This document shows, in pieces, positions 1 to 9,168 of a stretch of 64,000 nt of DNA (positions are counted from its first letter, which is position 1; each line of letters begins with the position of its first letter). The DNA is from Paenibacillus sp. FSL K6-1330. Lineage in GTDB: Bacteria; Bacillota; Bacilli; Paenibacillales; Paenibacillaceae. The notes beneath the pieces were generated by a model, which saw only the letters and a program-made list of their open reading frames with translations, was not told where the DNA came from and searched no databases. Location: positions 6,089,501 through 6,153,500 of the forward strand of contig NZ_CP150269.1 of the NCBI RefSeq assembly GCF_037976825.1, given 5' to 3'. The translations under genes and the position numbers were made by a program.

Positions 1-7
1 GAGTATA

Positions 8-880
8 TCAGCCTTTGACAGAACCAATAACCAGGCCTTTCACGAAGTACTTTTGCAAATACGGATAGAGTAAGACGATCGGCCCGATCGTCACGATCGC
101 TGTTGCCATCTTGACCGATTCTGAAGGAAGCGTGATGTCGCTTGTTCCGGCCAGCATCGTCATCTCGTTCAGCATGCTGATCTCCGATTGCATTTGCAGT
201 AGCATAAATTGCAGCGGGTACAAATCCTTGCTGTCAATCAACATGATTGCATTCCACCAATTGTTCCAGTAATCAAGTCCGTAGAATAGCGCAATCGTCG
301 CCAATACCGGTTTGCATAAAGGAAGATAGATCCGGAAGGCAATCGTAATATCGCTGGCCCCGTCTATGTTTGCCGACTCTCGCAGCGAGTCGGGAATCCC
401 GCTCATGAAATTCCGCACAAGGAAGAGGTTGAACGGGCTGAACAGCAGCGACGGAATGATCAAAGCGAAGATGTTATTGGTCAATCCAAGCGACCGATTC
501 ATCAGATACCAGGGAACAATTCCCGCGGAAAAAATCATGGTAATAAAGAAATAGAGCGCCATTGGATTGCGGTATTTCACATTTTTGTTCGCCAACGTAT
601 AGCCAGCCATGGACGTAATCAGAATCGCCAGCACCGTACCAACAATTGTGACGAAGATGGAAATACCGTAGCTCTGCATGACCTGGGAACCCCCTGTAAA
701 GATTAGCTTATAGGCATACAAAGAGAACTCCTCCGGGAAAAGGCTGTATCCGTTCTTCAATATGGCATCCTCATCCGTGACCGAGATCATTAAAACCAGA
801 AGCATTGGAAGCAAACAAAGCGCCGAATAAACCGTAATGAGAGCATACATAATCGTCTTGCTGAATGAAAACGTCTTCAC
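8..880 (-). CDS. Carbohydrate ABC transporter permease, LplC/YtcP-type
   Basis: Inner-membrane permease of a CUT1-family sugar importer, 290 aa, with about six hydrophobic segments. The EAA-type loop with DGAS (ESANIDGASDITIAFRIYLP) is the contact with the ATPase. I chose the GTG at 880 because AGGAGG lies 7 nt upstream; the longer reading frame from 901 has no ribosome site. It follows the LplB-like permease and probably forms one heteromeric channel with it. The binding protein expected in this family would lie beyond the left edge. The substrate cannot be read from the sequence; oligosaccharides are typical for Paenibacillus Lpl-type systems. Confidence 0.9.
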   Translation of the reverse strand: MKTFSFSKTIMYALITVYSALCLLPMLLVLMISVTDEDAILKNGYSLFPEEFSLYAYKLIFTGGSQVMQSYGISIFVTIVGTVLAILITSMAGYTLANKNVKYRNPMALYFFITMIFSAGIVPWYLMNRSLGLTNNIFALIIPSLLFSPFNLFLVRNFMSGIPDSLRESANIDGASDITIAFRIYLPLCKPVLATIALFYGLDYWNNWWNAIMLIDSKDLYPLQFMLLQMQSEISMLNEMTMLAGTSDITLPSESVKMATAIVTIGPIVLLYPYLQKYFVKGLVIGSVKG

Positions 881-931
881 TTCTATACCTCCTAAAACCA
901 TTCTTCGGGAATCTATCGCCGAAACCGGATT

Positions 932-1867
932 CTAATACAACGCGCCATCTTTAAAAAATTTGCGGGTAATGGAATTCGTGCCGAAGACTAAGATAAACCC
1001 GATGACGGACTGGAACAATCCGACAGCCATAGCTTCGGAAGGGTCGCCAATCTGACGCAAAGAGCGGAATACATACGTATCAATGATATCCGTGGTCGAA
1101 TACAAGGTGCCATTGTCGCCAATCAAGGCGTAGATCATCCCGAAATCGCCGTACATGATTTTGCCGACCGAGAGCAGCATCAGTATAACCACCGTAGGCA
1201 TCATCAACGGAATCGTAATGCGCATGCACATCTGCCACCGGTTAGCCCCGTCAATCTCGGCAGCTTCATACAAAGTCTCATCAATCCCAGTGATGGTAGC
1301 CAGATAAATAATGGCGCTCATCCCTGCTCCCTTCCACACATGCATGATGGTAAGAATAGCCGGCCATACCTGCGGCTCGGTGTACCAGTTGACCGAGACG
1401 AGGCCAAGCTGGTTCAGCAATTTGTTCACGATCCCCATATCCATAGAAAAAAACGCATACAGCACATAGCTGATGACGATCCAGGAAATGAAGTTCGGAA
1501 ACAACATCATGGATTGGCTGATTTTGACGAACAGCTTCTTGCGCAGCTCGTTCAGGATCAGTGAGATGGCCAGTGCCGTCAGCGTTCCAAAGACAATAAA
1601 GAGCAAATTTAGAAAGATTGTGTTAAAGGTGACCGTAAACGCCTTGCTCGACCCGAAAAAGAACTCGAAGTTCTTTAATCCTACCCACTCGCTATGAAAT
1701 ATGCCCTTTGTATAATTGAATCGTTGGAAAGCAATCAGTATATACGGATACGTCATATACCCGAAAATAAACGTGTAAACCATCGCCGGAAGGACCAGCA
1801 AGTAAGATGTTCCATTCCTACGGATATCAGAAAACATGCCGAATGCCGGTCGCTGTCTCTTTTCCAA
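932..1867 (-). CDS. Carbohydrate ABC transporter permease, LplB-type
   Basis: Partner permease of the LplC-like protein, 311 aa from the TTG at 1867. The conserved loop EAAEIDGANRWQMCMRITIP is present, with about six TM helices. A strong AAGGAGG lies 8 nt before this TTG, whereas the ATG at 1897 has no ribosome site; the upstream start cannot be fully excluded. It is first in its operon and divergent from the AraC-type regulator at 2166, a pairing that usually means the regulator controls the transporter. The substrate is unknown. Confidence 0.9.
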   Translation of the reverse strand: MEKRQRPAFGMFSDIRRNGTSYLLVLPAMVYTFIFGYMTYPYILIAFQRFNYTKGIFHSEWVGLKNFEFFFGSSKAFTVTFNTIFLNLLFIVFGTLTALAISLILNELRKKLFVKISQSMMLFPNFISWIVISYVLYAFFSMDMGIVNKLLNQLGLVSVNWYTEPQVWPAILTIMHVWKGAGMSAIIYLATITGIDETLYEAAEIDGANRWQMCMRITIPLMMPTVVILMLLSVGKIMYGDFGMIYALIGDNGTLYSTTDIIDTYVFRSLRQIGDPSEAMAVGLFQSVIGFILVFGTNSITRKFFKDGALY

Positions 1868-1897
1868 TTTCTTATCCTCCTTCTTTGCAGTGTACAT

Positions 1898-2165
1898 TTT
1901 GGGGCTGCGTTGACGCTTGCTCTAACTCTATAGCAGCGGGTCAGCGTTTCCAATTTCAAATACCGGACATCGCTTTCACGATTCGATTAAAGGGCTTTCA
2001 CATTTCGAATTGATTTTCATTGCACAAGAATGGAAATTATTGATATAAAGCACAAGCCTTTCAAATTATCGAAACGGCTTTCATTTTTGCGAGAAGGAGT
2101 ACCTTTTTAGCCAGATATGTCCTATAGTGAAGAGGTTATATTAACGGCATTGGGAGGAATTCTTC
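1898..2165. promoter_or_regulatory. Divergent intergenic region, sugar permeases / AraC regulator
   Basis: About 270 bp between two divergent start codons, so it must carry promoters for both operons. It is AT-rich in the middle, and GGGAGG stands 8 nt before the regulator's ATG. Repeated short TTTCA-type words (around 1990-2090) could be AraC half-sites, but I see no clean operator. Confidence 0.4.
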
Positions 2166-4490
2166 ATGCGGAACACCATGAATCGGCTTGTTCGATACAA
2201 GGCGTTTCAAAAACTTACAATTTCATATTTCCTGCTCGTTCTACTAACCGTCAGCCTGCTGTCCGGCGTCCTCTTCCTTCTCTTCTCCAAAAGCGCCGTC
2301 AAGGAGATCGACCGCAATTCCAAAGCCATGTTATCCCAAATCACTTACGCCTCGGAGGTCGTCTATAACCAAGTCATGACAATCGGCAATGCGCTGCTCA
2401 TCCAGCCGGAGATCACCTCATTCCTGAATGACAAGTTGGAGGACAAGACGAACAATTATCGGATATTCCAACAAATGAACCAGATTATAAGTGTTTATCC
2501 TTATATTTACAGTGCCGGGATCTACCGGCCTTCTACGGGAACAGCCGTCGATACTGCCGGGCTTCCATTCGACTCCTCGCTCATCACCCTTAGCGCGGAG
2601 CGGTACATGGAATTCTATCCACGTAGCTTGACCGTTGCCGACCGCAACAACGATGCGCCGCTTCAGCTCCTGACCTTTCTGCTGTACCCGGATTTTTCAT
2701 TTAAGACCTCCGACAACCCGCTTATCTATATCAATGTGGAAGAAAAGTCGATTCTGACGACGATCCGCAAAATCAGCAAAACGGATTCCGCCAACAACGT
2801 TTTTGTCATCAACAAAGAGGGCAAAGTGCTCTCCCATACCGATTCAAGTTTATTTCTGAAAGATTGGTCCGAGGAACAGTATGTGCAGCAAATTCTAAAT
2901 CAGGACAAGGAAGAGAACAGCTTCACAACAAATATTCTAAATAAAAAGCATCTGATCACCTATGTGAAGTCGGAAAAAATGGACTGGTATTTTGTAAGCG
3001 TTTCCCCCTACTCCGGACTCATCTCCAACATTGACCGTCTCCGCAACGTTACGCTGCTTGTGACAGCCGGAATTGTACTGACAGGTCTGCTGATCTCTAT
3101 TTTTCTGACCAAGAGCATTTATAGACCGTTATCGACGCTGTTTGAAAGGATCATGCCGGACACGGATTCTCCAGTCTCCGATTCGCCGTTCATAGATGAA
3201 TATAAGATGATGACCGAGGTTTTCCATTCGTTGGAGGAACGTGAAAAATCGATGCAATTCGTGATCAACCGCTCTTCCCGAACGATTCGTGAGCATTACT
3301 TACTTTCGTTACTCTGGGGTCATCCGCTGGAACATTCTGTTCCGAGCGAATTAATTCGGGATATCGACAAGAAAGTATCGGGGCCTTATTTTTGCGTGCT
3401 TGTATTCAAAATCAATGCGCTGGAACCGACAAGAGGGAGGATGGAGACGGAACAGCAGCCGCTGCTGCTCTTCGCTCTAGGCAATATTGCAAAAGAGATG
3501 CTGGAGCCTATCGGAGCATGTGATTACCTGTTTATGGGGGGAAATGAAGCCGTCGCAATCCTTCAGTGTACGAACAACCAACAGCCTGAGGAGCTCGAGG
3601 CTGCCTTGGGCAATATTCAGAGTTTTCTGAACCGTTACTTCAAGGTGACGGTATCCATTGGCATAGGGGATATAAGTTACGGCAGGAAAAATATTTCTTT
3701 CTCCTATACTTCGGCGCAGCAGTATGTTAAATACCGGCTAATCTACGGGAAGGAATCGATCCTGGATGCCGTAACAACACGGCCTCATATGATGACGGCC
3801 TTAAGTTATCCCAGCGCCTTCGAGAAGAAGCTAATCGATGCTGTGCAGTCCGGGAAGCCGGAAGCAATCCGGGATGCAATCGGACAATTCGTGGAACAGA
3901 TCTCTAACGGTTCAATCAATCAGGTCATTACATACAGCACCCAGCTCATGCTATCCTTACTTAAACACTTTGACTATTTGCAACATGTGCCAGATTCCAA
4001 TTTCAACGAGTATCTGGATGCGGTGACCGAAATTGAATCCGCCGAACATCTGACGGAAATCAAGGAAACTTTCAATCGCTATTGTTTTAATATCTGCACA
4101 TTAATCGAAGAGAAGAATCTCTGGATGAATGCCCAGAAGCACAATGTTATCATTGAAAAAGTGCAGAATTACATCCAGGAACATTATGCCGAGCCAAACT
4201 TATCTCTGGAGCTGGTGTCCAACATTGCCGGCCTGTCGCCAAGCTATTTGGGTAAGCTCTTCAAAAAAGCAACCCGTCAATCGTTCAGTGAATACCTGAA
4301 TCACACCAGGCTGGAGAAAGCTAGGGATTTGCTTGCTTCCACCCATGAGACTGCAGCCAAAATCAGTGAATCGGTCGGAATGTACAATATCACTTACTTC
4401 TCCACTCTATTCAAGAAAAAATACGGCCTAACTCCTTCCGTCTTCCGCGAGCAGGAGGCGATAAGAGGCAATGAAAGGGCTGGAGAATAA
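2166..4490 (+). CDS. AraC-family regulator with two TM helices and an extracytoplasmic sensor region
   Basis: 774 aa membrane-anchored transcription factor. TM1 is near residues 17-39, followed by an extracytoplasmic Cache-like region to about 290, TM2 near 292-316, a HAMP-like linker, a cytoplasmic middle domain, and an AraC double helix-turn-helix in the last ~100 residues (NIAGLSPSYLGKLFKKATRQ then ISESVGMYNITYFSTLFKKK). This architecture is common in Paenibacillus beside Lpl-type sugar permeases. GGGAGG before the ATG fixes the start. It is divergent from the permeases and probably senses their substrate outside the cell; the ligand is unknown. Confidence 0.9.
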   Translation: MRNTMNRLVRYKAFQKLTISYFLLVLLTVSLLSGVLFLLFSKSAVKEIDRNSKAMLSQITYASEVVYNQVMTIGNALLIQPEITSFLNDKLEDKTNNYRIFQQMNQIISVYPYIYSAGIYRPSTGTAVDTAGLPFDSSLITLSAERYMEFYPRSLTVADRNNDAPLQLLTFLLYPDFSFKTSDNPLIYINVEEKSILTTIRKISKTDSANNVFVINKEGKVLSHTDSSLFLKDWSEEQYVQQILNQDKEENSFTTNILNKKHLITYVKSEKMDWYFVSVSPYSGLISNIDRLRNVTLLVTAGIVLTGLLISIFLTKSIYRPLSTLFERIMPDTDSPVSDSPFIDEYKMMTEVFHSLEEREKSMQFVINRSSRTIREHYLLSLLWGHPLEHSVPSELIRDIDKKVSGPYFCVLVFKINALEPTRGRMETEQQPLLLFALGNIAKEMLEPIGACDYLFMGGNEAVAILQCTNNQQPEELEAALGNIQSFLNRYFKVTVSIGIGDISYGRKNISFSYTSAQQYVKYRLIYGKESILDAVTTRPHMMTALSYPSAFEKKLIDAVQSGKPEAIRDAIGQFVEQISNGSINQVITYSTQLMLSLLKHFDYLQHVPDSNFNEYLDAVTEIESAEHLTEIKETFNRYCFNICTLIEEKNLWMNAQKHNVIIEKVQNYIQEHYAEPNLSLELVSNIAGLSPSYLGKLFKKATRQSFSEYLNHTRLEKARDLLASTHETAAKISESVGMYNITYFSTLFKKKYGLTPSVFREQEAIRGNERAGE

Positions 4491-4751
4491 ACAAATTAGA
4501 GCTTTCGGTTTGCGAGAAAAACTGGTGTTGTGGCTAAATTTCCAGCTCCAGCTATGACAGTGACCTCAATGAGTAGAGTGCTGTTCTCAAGGTACAATAC
4601 AAAAAGAATTCATTTTTACCTATAGATGATTCTACACAAAAAAGCATCGACTACCCGCCATACCAGCATCGCTGGACGAGTTACTCTTGTTGAAGCTTAT
4701 AAAGTCCCTTCCGGGATTGTCCGTCTGGGCTTCTGGCAGGGGCTATTTACC
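4491..4751. other. Intergenic region without a recognised gene
   Basis: About 260 bp between the convergent AraC regulator and the small membrane protein gene. No convincing reading frame with a ribosome site was found on either strand, and no clean terminator hairpin. Confidence 0.4.
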
Positions 4752-4937
4752 TTAGCCAGTTAAATTAAATAGATACACCATTATCCCTACAAGCAAAGGT
4801 CCTATCACTAAAAACCCGAATATCAGGGCAATAACTTTTAGAGTTCCTGATATTCCTTTTGACGAGTTCAAGGTGTCTAGTTTATTATTGATTTCTTTTA
4901 GCTCTTTCAATATTTCTCTATTTAGATCTTCAGACAC
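4752..4937 (-). CDS. Small single-TM protein with N-terminal coiled coil (copy 1)
   Basis: 61 aa from a GTG placed 8 nt after AAGGAGG. Residues 1-30 are charged and heptad-like (NREILKELKEINNKLDTLNS); one TM helix follows (VIALIFGFLVIGPLLVGIMV). It is almost identical in protein and DNA to the copy at 16866-17051, and each copy lies just downstream of an FHA gene after a terminator, so it probably has its own promoter. No family recognised. The head-plus-anchor design suggests a membrane accessory factor, but this is inference. Confidence 0.7.
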   Translation of the reverse strand: MSEDLNREILKELKEINNKLDTLNSSKGISGTLKVIALIFGFLVIGPLLVGIMVYLFNLTG

Positions 4938-5084
4938 ATCAAAGTCCTCCTTATACACATGAATCAAAAAACACAAGATGTTTTTAATAAATCGTTAACA
5001 TATACAAAGCTAGTCATGTATAGTAATCGGTACATTTTACCATAATCATCATACCAGATGTTTTTTATGGATCTAGTAAAAATA

Positions 5085-5130
5085 AAAAACCAAAGGCCCC
5101 TTTAAAAATTAGGGTACGCCTTTGGTTTTC
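5085..5130 (-). terminator. Rho-independent terminator after FHA gene copy 1
   Basis: Inverted repeat AAAACCAAAGGC / GCCTTTGGTTTT followed on the minus strand by a T-rich run. It separates the FHA gene from the small membrane protein. The equivalent copy is at 17190-17236. Confidence 0.75.
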
Positions 5131-5206
5131 TGCAATAATTCGAATTCTCTCTAAACTCATAGAATAATAGCTTCGCAAATCTTACTTCTACTATAATAAT
5201 CCCGTA

Positions 5207-6976
5207 TTAATATAACCCCCGACGTAGGGTGAAACTCCATCCGGCAATAATAAAGGCATCCCCCTCCATCAGGGGGTATTCTTTATAAGGCACCATGGAT
5301 TCTCCCTTCAACATCGTACCGTTTCTGGAACCCAGATCCTTCAGGACGTATCCACCGCTTTCGCGCGAAAGCTCCACATGCGCCCGTGAAGTCCCCACAC
5401 CCTGAGCGACGAATTGGGCTACATCGGGAGACCTGCCGATGATGAAATGGGGCTGATGCAGTTCAATCCGCTGCGGGACGGCTGCATTCGGTTCATTTAA
5501 CTCAAGATAGTCCCTGGCTGAAAGTTGTCCGGCCGGACGAGCGGCAGTATCCGGACTTAACAGCACGGTAGCTCCCCCACCACCAGAGGACGAAAGCACC
5601 TCCGTCCGTTGGGACAGCTTGGCATAATAATCCCCTTCTTCCCCAAAAGAATCTCTTTCCCCGGCGTTAGGCGAACGCGAAAAAGCCTGGTCCCGCAAAG
5701 ACTGTACGGTAGATCCCGCTGAAGGGTGATCCCGCTCAAGGTTAAATGGTGATTTAGGAACCTGCCATCTCCAATGCTCCTTCCCCTCACCAAGCTCTGC
5801 TTCTGCTGCTTTCCCTGAATCTGCTGCCTGATTTCCTGTAAGAAGACCGGATAAGGGATCTGCCTCAAAACGCGGGACGGACTTCCACTTGGCATGCTCC
5901 TGCGGACTCAGCTCTGTGGATTCAAACACGGGCAGTGAACCGGACCAATCCTCCGCTCTCCGTGAGAGCAGCCGGAGTTTGCCCGTGTAGCCGAGCCAAG
6001 CGATCACGGCAAGCAGAATCGTAATCCCTACCGATAGCCCCAGCATCAGCGGACCCGGTTGATTCATGTACAACATTCTCCAAGCTCCCGCTGCGGCGAG
6101 CAAACATCCTAGCAAAATATAGGTCCGAACCGGCGAAGATTTGCCATGCTCCGCTTCATCAAGACTTGAATCATCTGTGCCAGATGACCACGCGGGAAGA
6201 CCTGATGGGATTCGACCGGCGTGAGAATTACCTTCTTCGTTTCGGCCGCTTTTCCCAAACATCTCGTTGGTACGTTCCGTCAGGCTTCGAATTAAACTCT
6301 GTTTATCCGTGTTGCCGTCATTCTCCGTCTGCAATGCCGCACTCCGGCTGTGAGCCGGCTCTGCAAATGAGAAGGCAGGCCTGGAGACGCTGCTGTTTGA
6401 GGGATTATCGGTATAGGGCAATCTTTCATTCACATGTGCAGCCACTGCCATCTTCGCTTGCGTTCCTGCTTGATCGCTTTCACCATCTTCTCCTGCAAGC
6501 AGTTCAATGACAAGCCGCTTAAGTCCCGGCAAACTGAAGCTCTGTTCACTGCAGAAGGTCATCAATGCTTGTATCCCCCCTCCTTTCAGCTCCGAGACCG
6601 ATAAGAGAAGCCTTGTCATAAGCTCCTTAAGCGTTACAGGGAGACGGTTACTGCTTGTCTCATTAACGGCAAGGGGAACATTAGTTAAATATAATGTGCC
6701 AAGATGCAGGGAGCCTTCAACAAACAGAAAATCCTCATGAAGTATGTAATTCTCGGGTTGAAGCATATACAGCCTGCTGTCCTCCAATGCGGAAGCGATC
6801 TGCAGCAGCAGCCCATAGTACTCGGTCAACGTCATGCGCTCGCTCTTCAATGCCTGAGACAGCATCTTTTTGCCGGTGATATCATATTCCAACGTTACTT
6901 TGTAATCGACTTCTTTCATATGCAGCTTCAAAAAGTGCGGGATTCTCGAAGAACGGATCATGCCCAATGATTCCAC
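5207..6976 (-). CDS. DUF6382 and FHA domain protein, duplicated copy lacking the N-terminal leader
   Basis: 589 aa. The N-terminal ~170 residues match the DUF6382 type; two TM helices lie near 286-335 (TYILLGCLLAAAGAWR...); the C-terminal FHA domain (about 500-585) keeps GRS, SRAH and LGSRNGT, the phosphothreonine-binding loops. It is a paralogue of the gene at 17315-19177 but lacks that protein's first ~30 residues: similarity starts at LGMIRSSRIPH, and no good ribosome site stands before the GTG at 6976. It may be a silent or weakly expressed duplicate. FHA proteins of this type sit at the end of Tad pilus operons; this copy is cut off from that operon by the island. Confidence 0.85.
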   Translation of the reverse strand: MESLGMIRSSRIPHFLKLHMKEVDYKVTLEYDITGKKMLSQALKSERMTLTEYYGLLLQIASALEDSRLYMLQPENYILHEDFLFVEGSLHLGTLYLTNVPLAVNETSSNRLPVTLKELMTRLLLSVSELKGGGIQALMTFCSEQSFSLPGLKRLVIELLAGEDGESDQAGTQAKMAVAAHVNERLPYTDNPSNSSVSRPAFSFAEPAHSRSAALQTENDGNTDKQSLIRSLTERTNEMFGKSGRNEEGNSHAGRIPSGLPAWSSGTDDSSLDEAEHGKSSPVRTYILLGCLLAAAGAWRMLYMNQPGPLMLGLSVGITILLAVIAWLGYTGKLRLLSRRAEDWSGSLPVFESTELSPQEHAKWKSVPRFEADPLSGLLTGNQAADSGKAAEAELGEGKEHWRWQVPKSPFNLERDHPSAGSTVQSLRDQAFSRSPNAGERDSFGEEGDYYAKLSQRTEVLSSSGGGGATVLLSPDTAARPAGQLSARDYLELNEPNAAVPQRIELHQPHFIIGRSPDVAQFVAQGVGTSRAHVELSRESGGYVLKDLGSRNGTMLKGESMVPYKEYPLMEGDAFIIAGWSFTLRRGLY

Positions 6977-7139
6977 CAGTCATCTTATTGTTCCTGGACT
7001 ATTCATCTAATGGCTTTAACATTGCTATCAAGACACTAAGTGTACTAACGATTATCACATGTGTTTTTGGATTGATCCGGCATAGAGAATTGAAATAAGC
7101 GGTTCATATTCATATTGACTCACACAGGGCCCTAGGATG

Positions 7140-7370
7140 CTGCCTAAGGGCTTTATTTGTTTTCAACCGCCAACTTTGGCGGGTCATGTTAAAGGTCTCG
7201 TCGATTGGATGACAGCCCTACGAATGGAGTGATTACTAATCACGTCATATCTGGGTGTCACTTGGTGACATTCCATTAGACCTTCTGAATCAAAAGGTCA
7301 GGAATCTACAATAGTTCAGACATGGTGAATCGCCATATCCGAAAACTCTCAAGGAGATGTATTGAACACA
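7140..7370. other. Structured element with nested hairpins, possible RNA or intron remnant
   Basis: Dense short perfect inverted repeats: CCGCCA/TGGCGG at 7167-7182, GTGATT/AATCAC at 7229-7243, TGTCAC/GTGACA at 7256-7270, ATGGTG/CGCCAT at 7322-7336. The second and third hairpins are enclosed by AATGGA (7223) with TCCATT (7272) and by GGTCT (7194) with AGACC (7278). The latter also pairs with AAGGTC at 7294, giving two exclusive folds. No reading frame survives here. It could be a group II intron domain I remnant, a regulatory RNA, or a replication or transposition structure; the strand is not certain. Confidence 0.4.
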
Positions 7371-7394
7371 CACCCTTTCAGTAGCCCTCAAGTT

Positions 7395-7640
7395 GACGGT
7401 AACTGAAATTCAGATTTGGTATAATCCCAAAACCGAAATCAGTTTAACCATATACAAATTACGGACAGATGTACATCTCATGAGTATAATTTTGCACGAC
7501 CATTGGTCGCCTTGAAAGATGTTGCAGAAGCAATCGGTGAATCCAAATTTGGATTTTCCAAAGTCACGATTCGTTACAATAGCGTTGGACACATCGTCCA
7601 ACAACAAAAAAAGAACCAGGACTTTAAGTGTTGATCCTCT
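7395..7640 (+). pseudogene. Degenerate coding remnant, unknown
   Basis: Two short protein-like stretches in different frames follow one another: one containing EIQIWYNPKTEISLTIYKL, then one containing RPLVALKDVAEAIGESKFGF up to a TGA near 7636. Neither has a start with a ribosome site. They look like a decayed gene with a frameshift; no family was recognised. Confidence 0.25.
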
Positions 7641-7668
7641 TCAATGTTACAACAGCAATGTAATACAT

Positions 7669-7818
7669 TTAAGGAATTAGAAATTGAGTCAAGCCTATTA
7701 AAAATTGTACAAGCCATATGACAACGATGGTAATAAGGACAATTTTGATTATCCTCCATTTTTTTTCTTGGGAAGCCACTCGTTTCTCTAAATTACTTAA
7801 TCGTTGTTCATGATCCAT
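7669..7818 (-). CDS. 49-residue single-TM protein
   Basis: Short frame with a textbook ribosome site: AAGGAGG, 9 nt, then ATG at 7818. The product begins MDHEQRLSNLEKRVASQEKK (a charged, heptad-like helix) and ends in one TM helix (IIKIVLITIVVIWLVQFLIG). The architecture matches the 61-residue proteins at 4752 and 16866, though the sequences differ. It may be a holin-like or accessory membrane peptide; function is unknown. Confidence 0.6.
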   Translation of the reverse strand: MDHEQRLSNLEKRVASQEKKWRIIKIVLITIVVIWLVQFLIGLTQFLIP

Positions 7819-7842
7819 AATAGCATTCCTCCTTTGTTATAC

Positions 7843-7888
7843 AATATTAAACTACCACCTAGATTATGCAAGGTGGCAGTTTAATATT
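7843..7888. terminator. Palindrome, probable terminator
   Basis: An 18-bp near-perfect inverted repeat (AATATTAAACTACCACCT and its complement) with a 10-nt loop and T-rich flank, between the secreted protein gene and the 49-residue protein gene. It probably ends the secreted protein's transcript. Confidence 0.5.
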
Positions 7889-7927
7889 TTTATAGAAAAT
7901 AGAATCTCATAGAAAGCGTGAATTATC

Positions 7928-8677
7928 TTATGTCGTCCATCTCATAGAAAATGATTGAGGTCTTGAAATAATTTCTTCGCCAATGCCGCCTCCACCAATT
8001 ATTGATAGAGTTCTAACTCCCTTGATAATTATTTGTGCTGTTCGTCCGTTAACATTGGCAGTTGCATTAGTCGCAGCCCGATCATGCTGCCAAGAGTTGC
8101 CAGGGTGGAAACCCAATAGTGAGCTTGAGCTGTCAGTAACACTGACTATGTTCCAGTTGCCAGCACTATCATGTCTGTTAAAACTCACAGTAGCTGAAAT
8201 CCAAGAAAGGTTTGCACCCGCAGCCAGTCCATCTCCCCAAACTGTCTGTGTAACGCTATCAGTTACAATAGCCATAGGACTAATCTGATTAGATGATCCT
8301 TCAAAAGTTTGATTAGATGCAATAGTTTGATTATTGTTATCAGAATAATATGTCAGTAAAGCTGCATATTCATCTAAATCATTTACAATTATTGCTCCGT
8401 TATCATATTGCATAGTGCTGGCTCTTCCGGTTTTCACTGGTGTAAATCCTGTATCTTTCAAAATATCTTCTTTTGATTGATACTTCCCTTTTGCAGCTTC
8501 AAAATACTCAGCTGGTATAACATCACGAACAGAGATTGTGTCTACCTCAGCAGGAACAATTACATCATTGATACTGGTAGATGAAACTTGGCTAGGACTA
8601 GCACTAGCACTAGCAACACCTAAAGAAGTGAACAACATTGCACTGGATAACAATAAAACTGCACTTTTCTTTAGCAT
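7928..8677 (-). CDS. Secreted protein of unknown function
   Basis: 249 aa with a clear Sec signal peptide (MLKKSAVLLLSSAMLFTSLG, then ASASAS for cleavage). AGGAGG lies 7 nt before the ATG. The mature part is rich in Ser, Thr and Asn, with two VIPAE repeats near 40-56 and a C-terminal half that looks like a beta-rich fold (WGDGLAAGANLSWISATVSF). The gene stands alone with its own promoter region and terminator in the AT-rich island. Family not recognised; an extracellular effector or antimicrobial protein is possible, but nothing proves it. Confidence 0.7.
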   Translation of the reverse strand: MLKKSAVLLLSSAMLFTSLGVASASASPSQVSSTSINDVIVPAEVDTISVRDVIPAEYFEAAKGKYQSKEDILKDTGFTPVKTGRASTMQYDNGAIIVNDLDEYAALLTYYSDNNNQTIASNQTFEGSSNQISPMAIVTDSVTQTVWGDGLAAGANLSWISATVSFNRHDSAGNWNIVSVTDSSSSLLGFHPGNSWQHDRAATNATANVNGRTAQIIIKGVRTLSIIGGGGIGEEIISRPQSFSMRWTT

Positions 8678-8833
8678 ACAAAATCCTCCTAATTTGTTAA
8701 TATAATGGATACAATTAAAACGTTACCATAAATAATGGAATATTGTCTATTATTCTAGCAATTTATGTAACAAAAACAAATAATAGCTGGTAAATATGTA
8801 ATAAAATTATAATTACAAAAATAAGTAATATGA

Positions 8834-9076
8834 CGATTACGGAAAGAGTTTAAAACAGATGGTTTAAATAATACTGTTAATGAACGGAAAATCACTCCTT
8901 ACAAATTATCTAAAGATACAGGAGAACGAATAGGCACCATATACAAACTTGTAAATAATCAAGACTTGAACAGTGTACGGATACCAGCGTCATTAATTGT
9001 CAACTTATGTAGTTATCTTGATGTCACTCCAAACGATTTGTTCGAAGTCAGAGTTAATAGCAGTGACGATGTATAA
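8834..9076 (+). pseudogene. Remnant of a small Cro/CI-type HTH regulator (YozG-like)
   Basis: An open frame of 81 codons without any usable start codon. It contains ERKITPYKLSKDTGERIGTI and then LCSYLDVTPNDLF, which is the pattern of short XRE repressors of the YozG type. The beginning of the protein is lost and a stop (TGA at 8831) lies just upstream. It is the only plus-strand gene-like stretch in the island, probably a decayed phage- or element-type repressor. Confidence 0.5.
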
Positions 9077-9106
9077 GGTAGTCTTACACTGGAACGACGA
9101 CTAAGT

Positions 9107-9140
9107 AAAAAAGACTCCCCAGTTGTGGAGAGTCTTTTTT
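9107..9140. terminator. Bidirectional terminator
   Basis: AAAAAAGACTCCCC and GGAGAGTCTTTTTT form a hairpin with A and T runs on both sides, between the HTH remnant (+) and the hypothetical gene (-). Confidence 0.8.
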
Positions 9141-9168
9141 ACTTTACAACTTATTTCATATACGAAAT

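Noticed and set aside
7140..7400. TGA-only interrupted frame in the structured element, suggesting Trp recoding
   Set aside because: Four TGA and no TAA/TAG over ~75 codons is not unusual by chance, and all neighbouring genes use TGA as stop.
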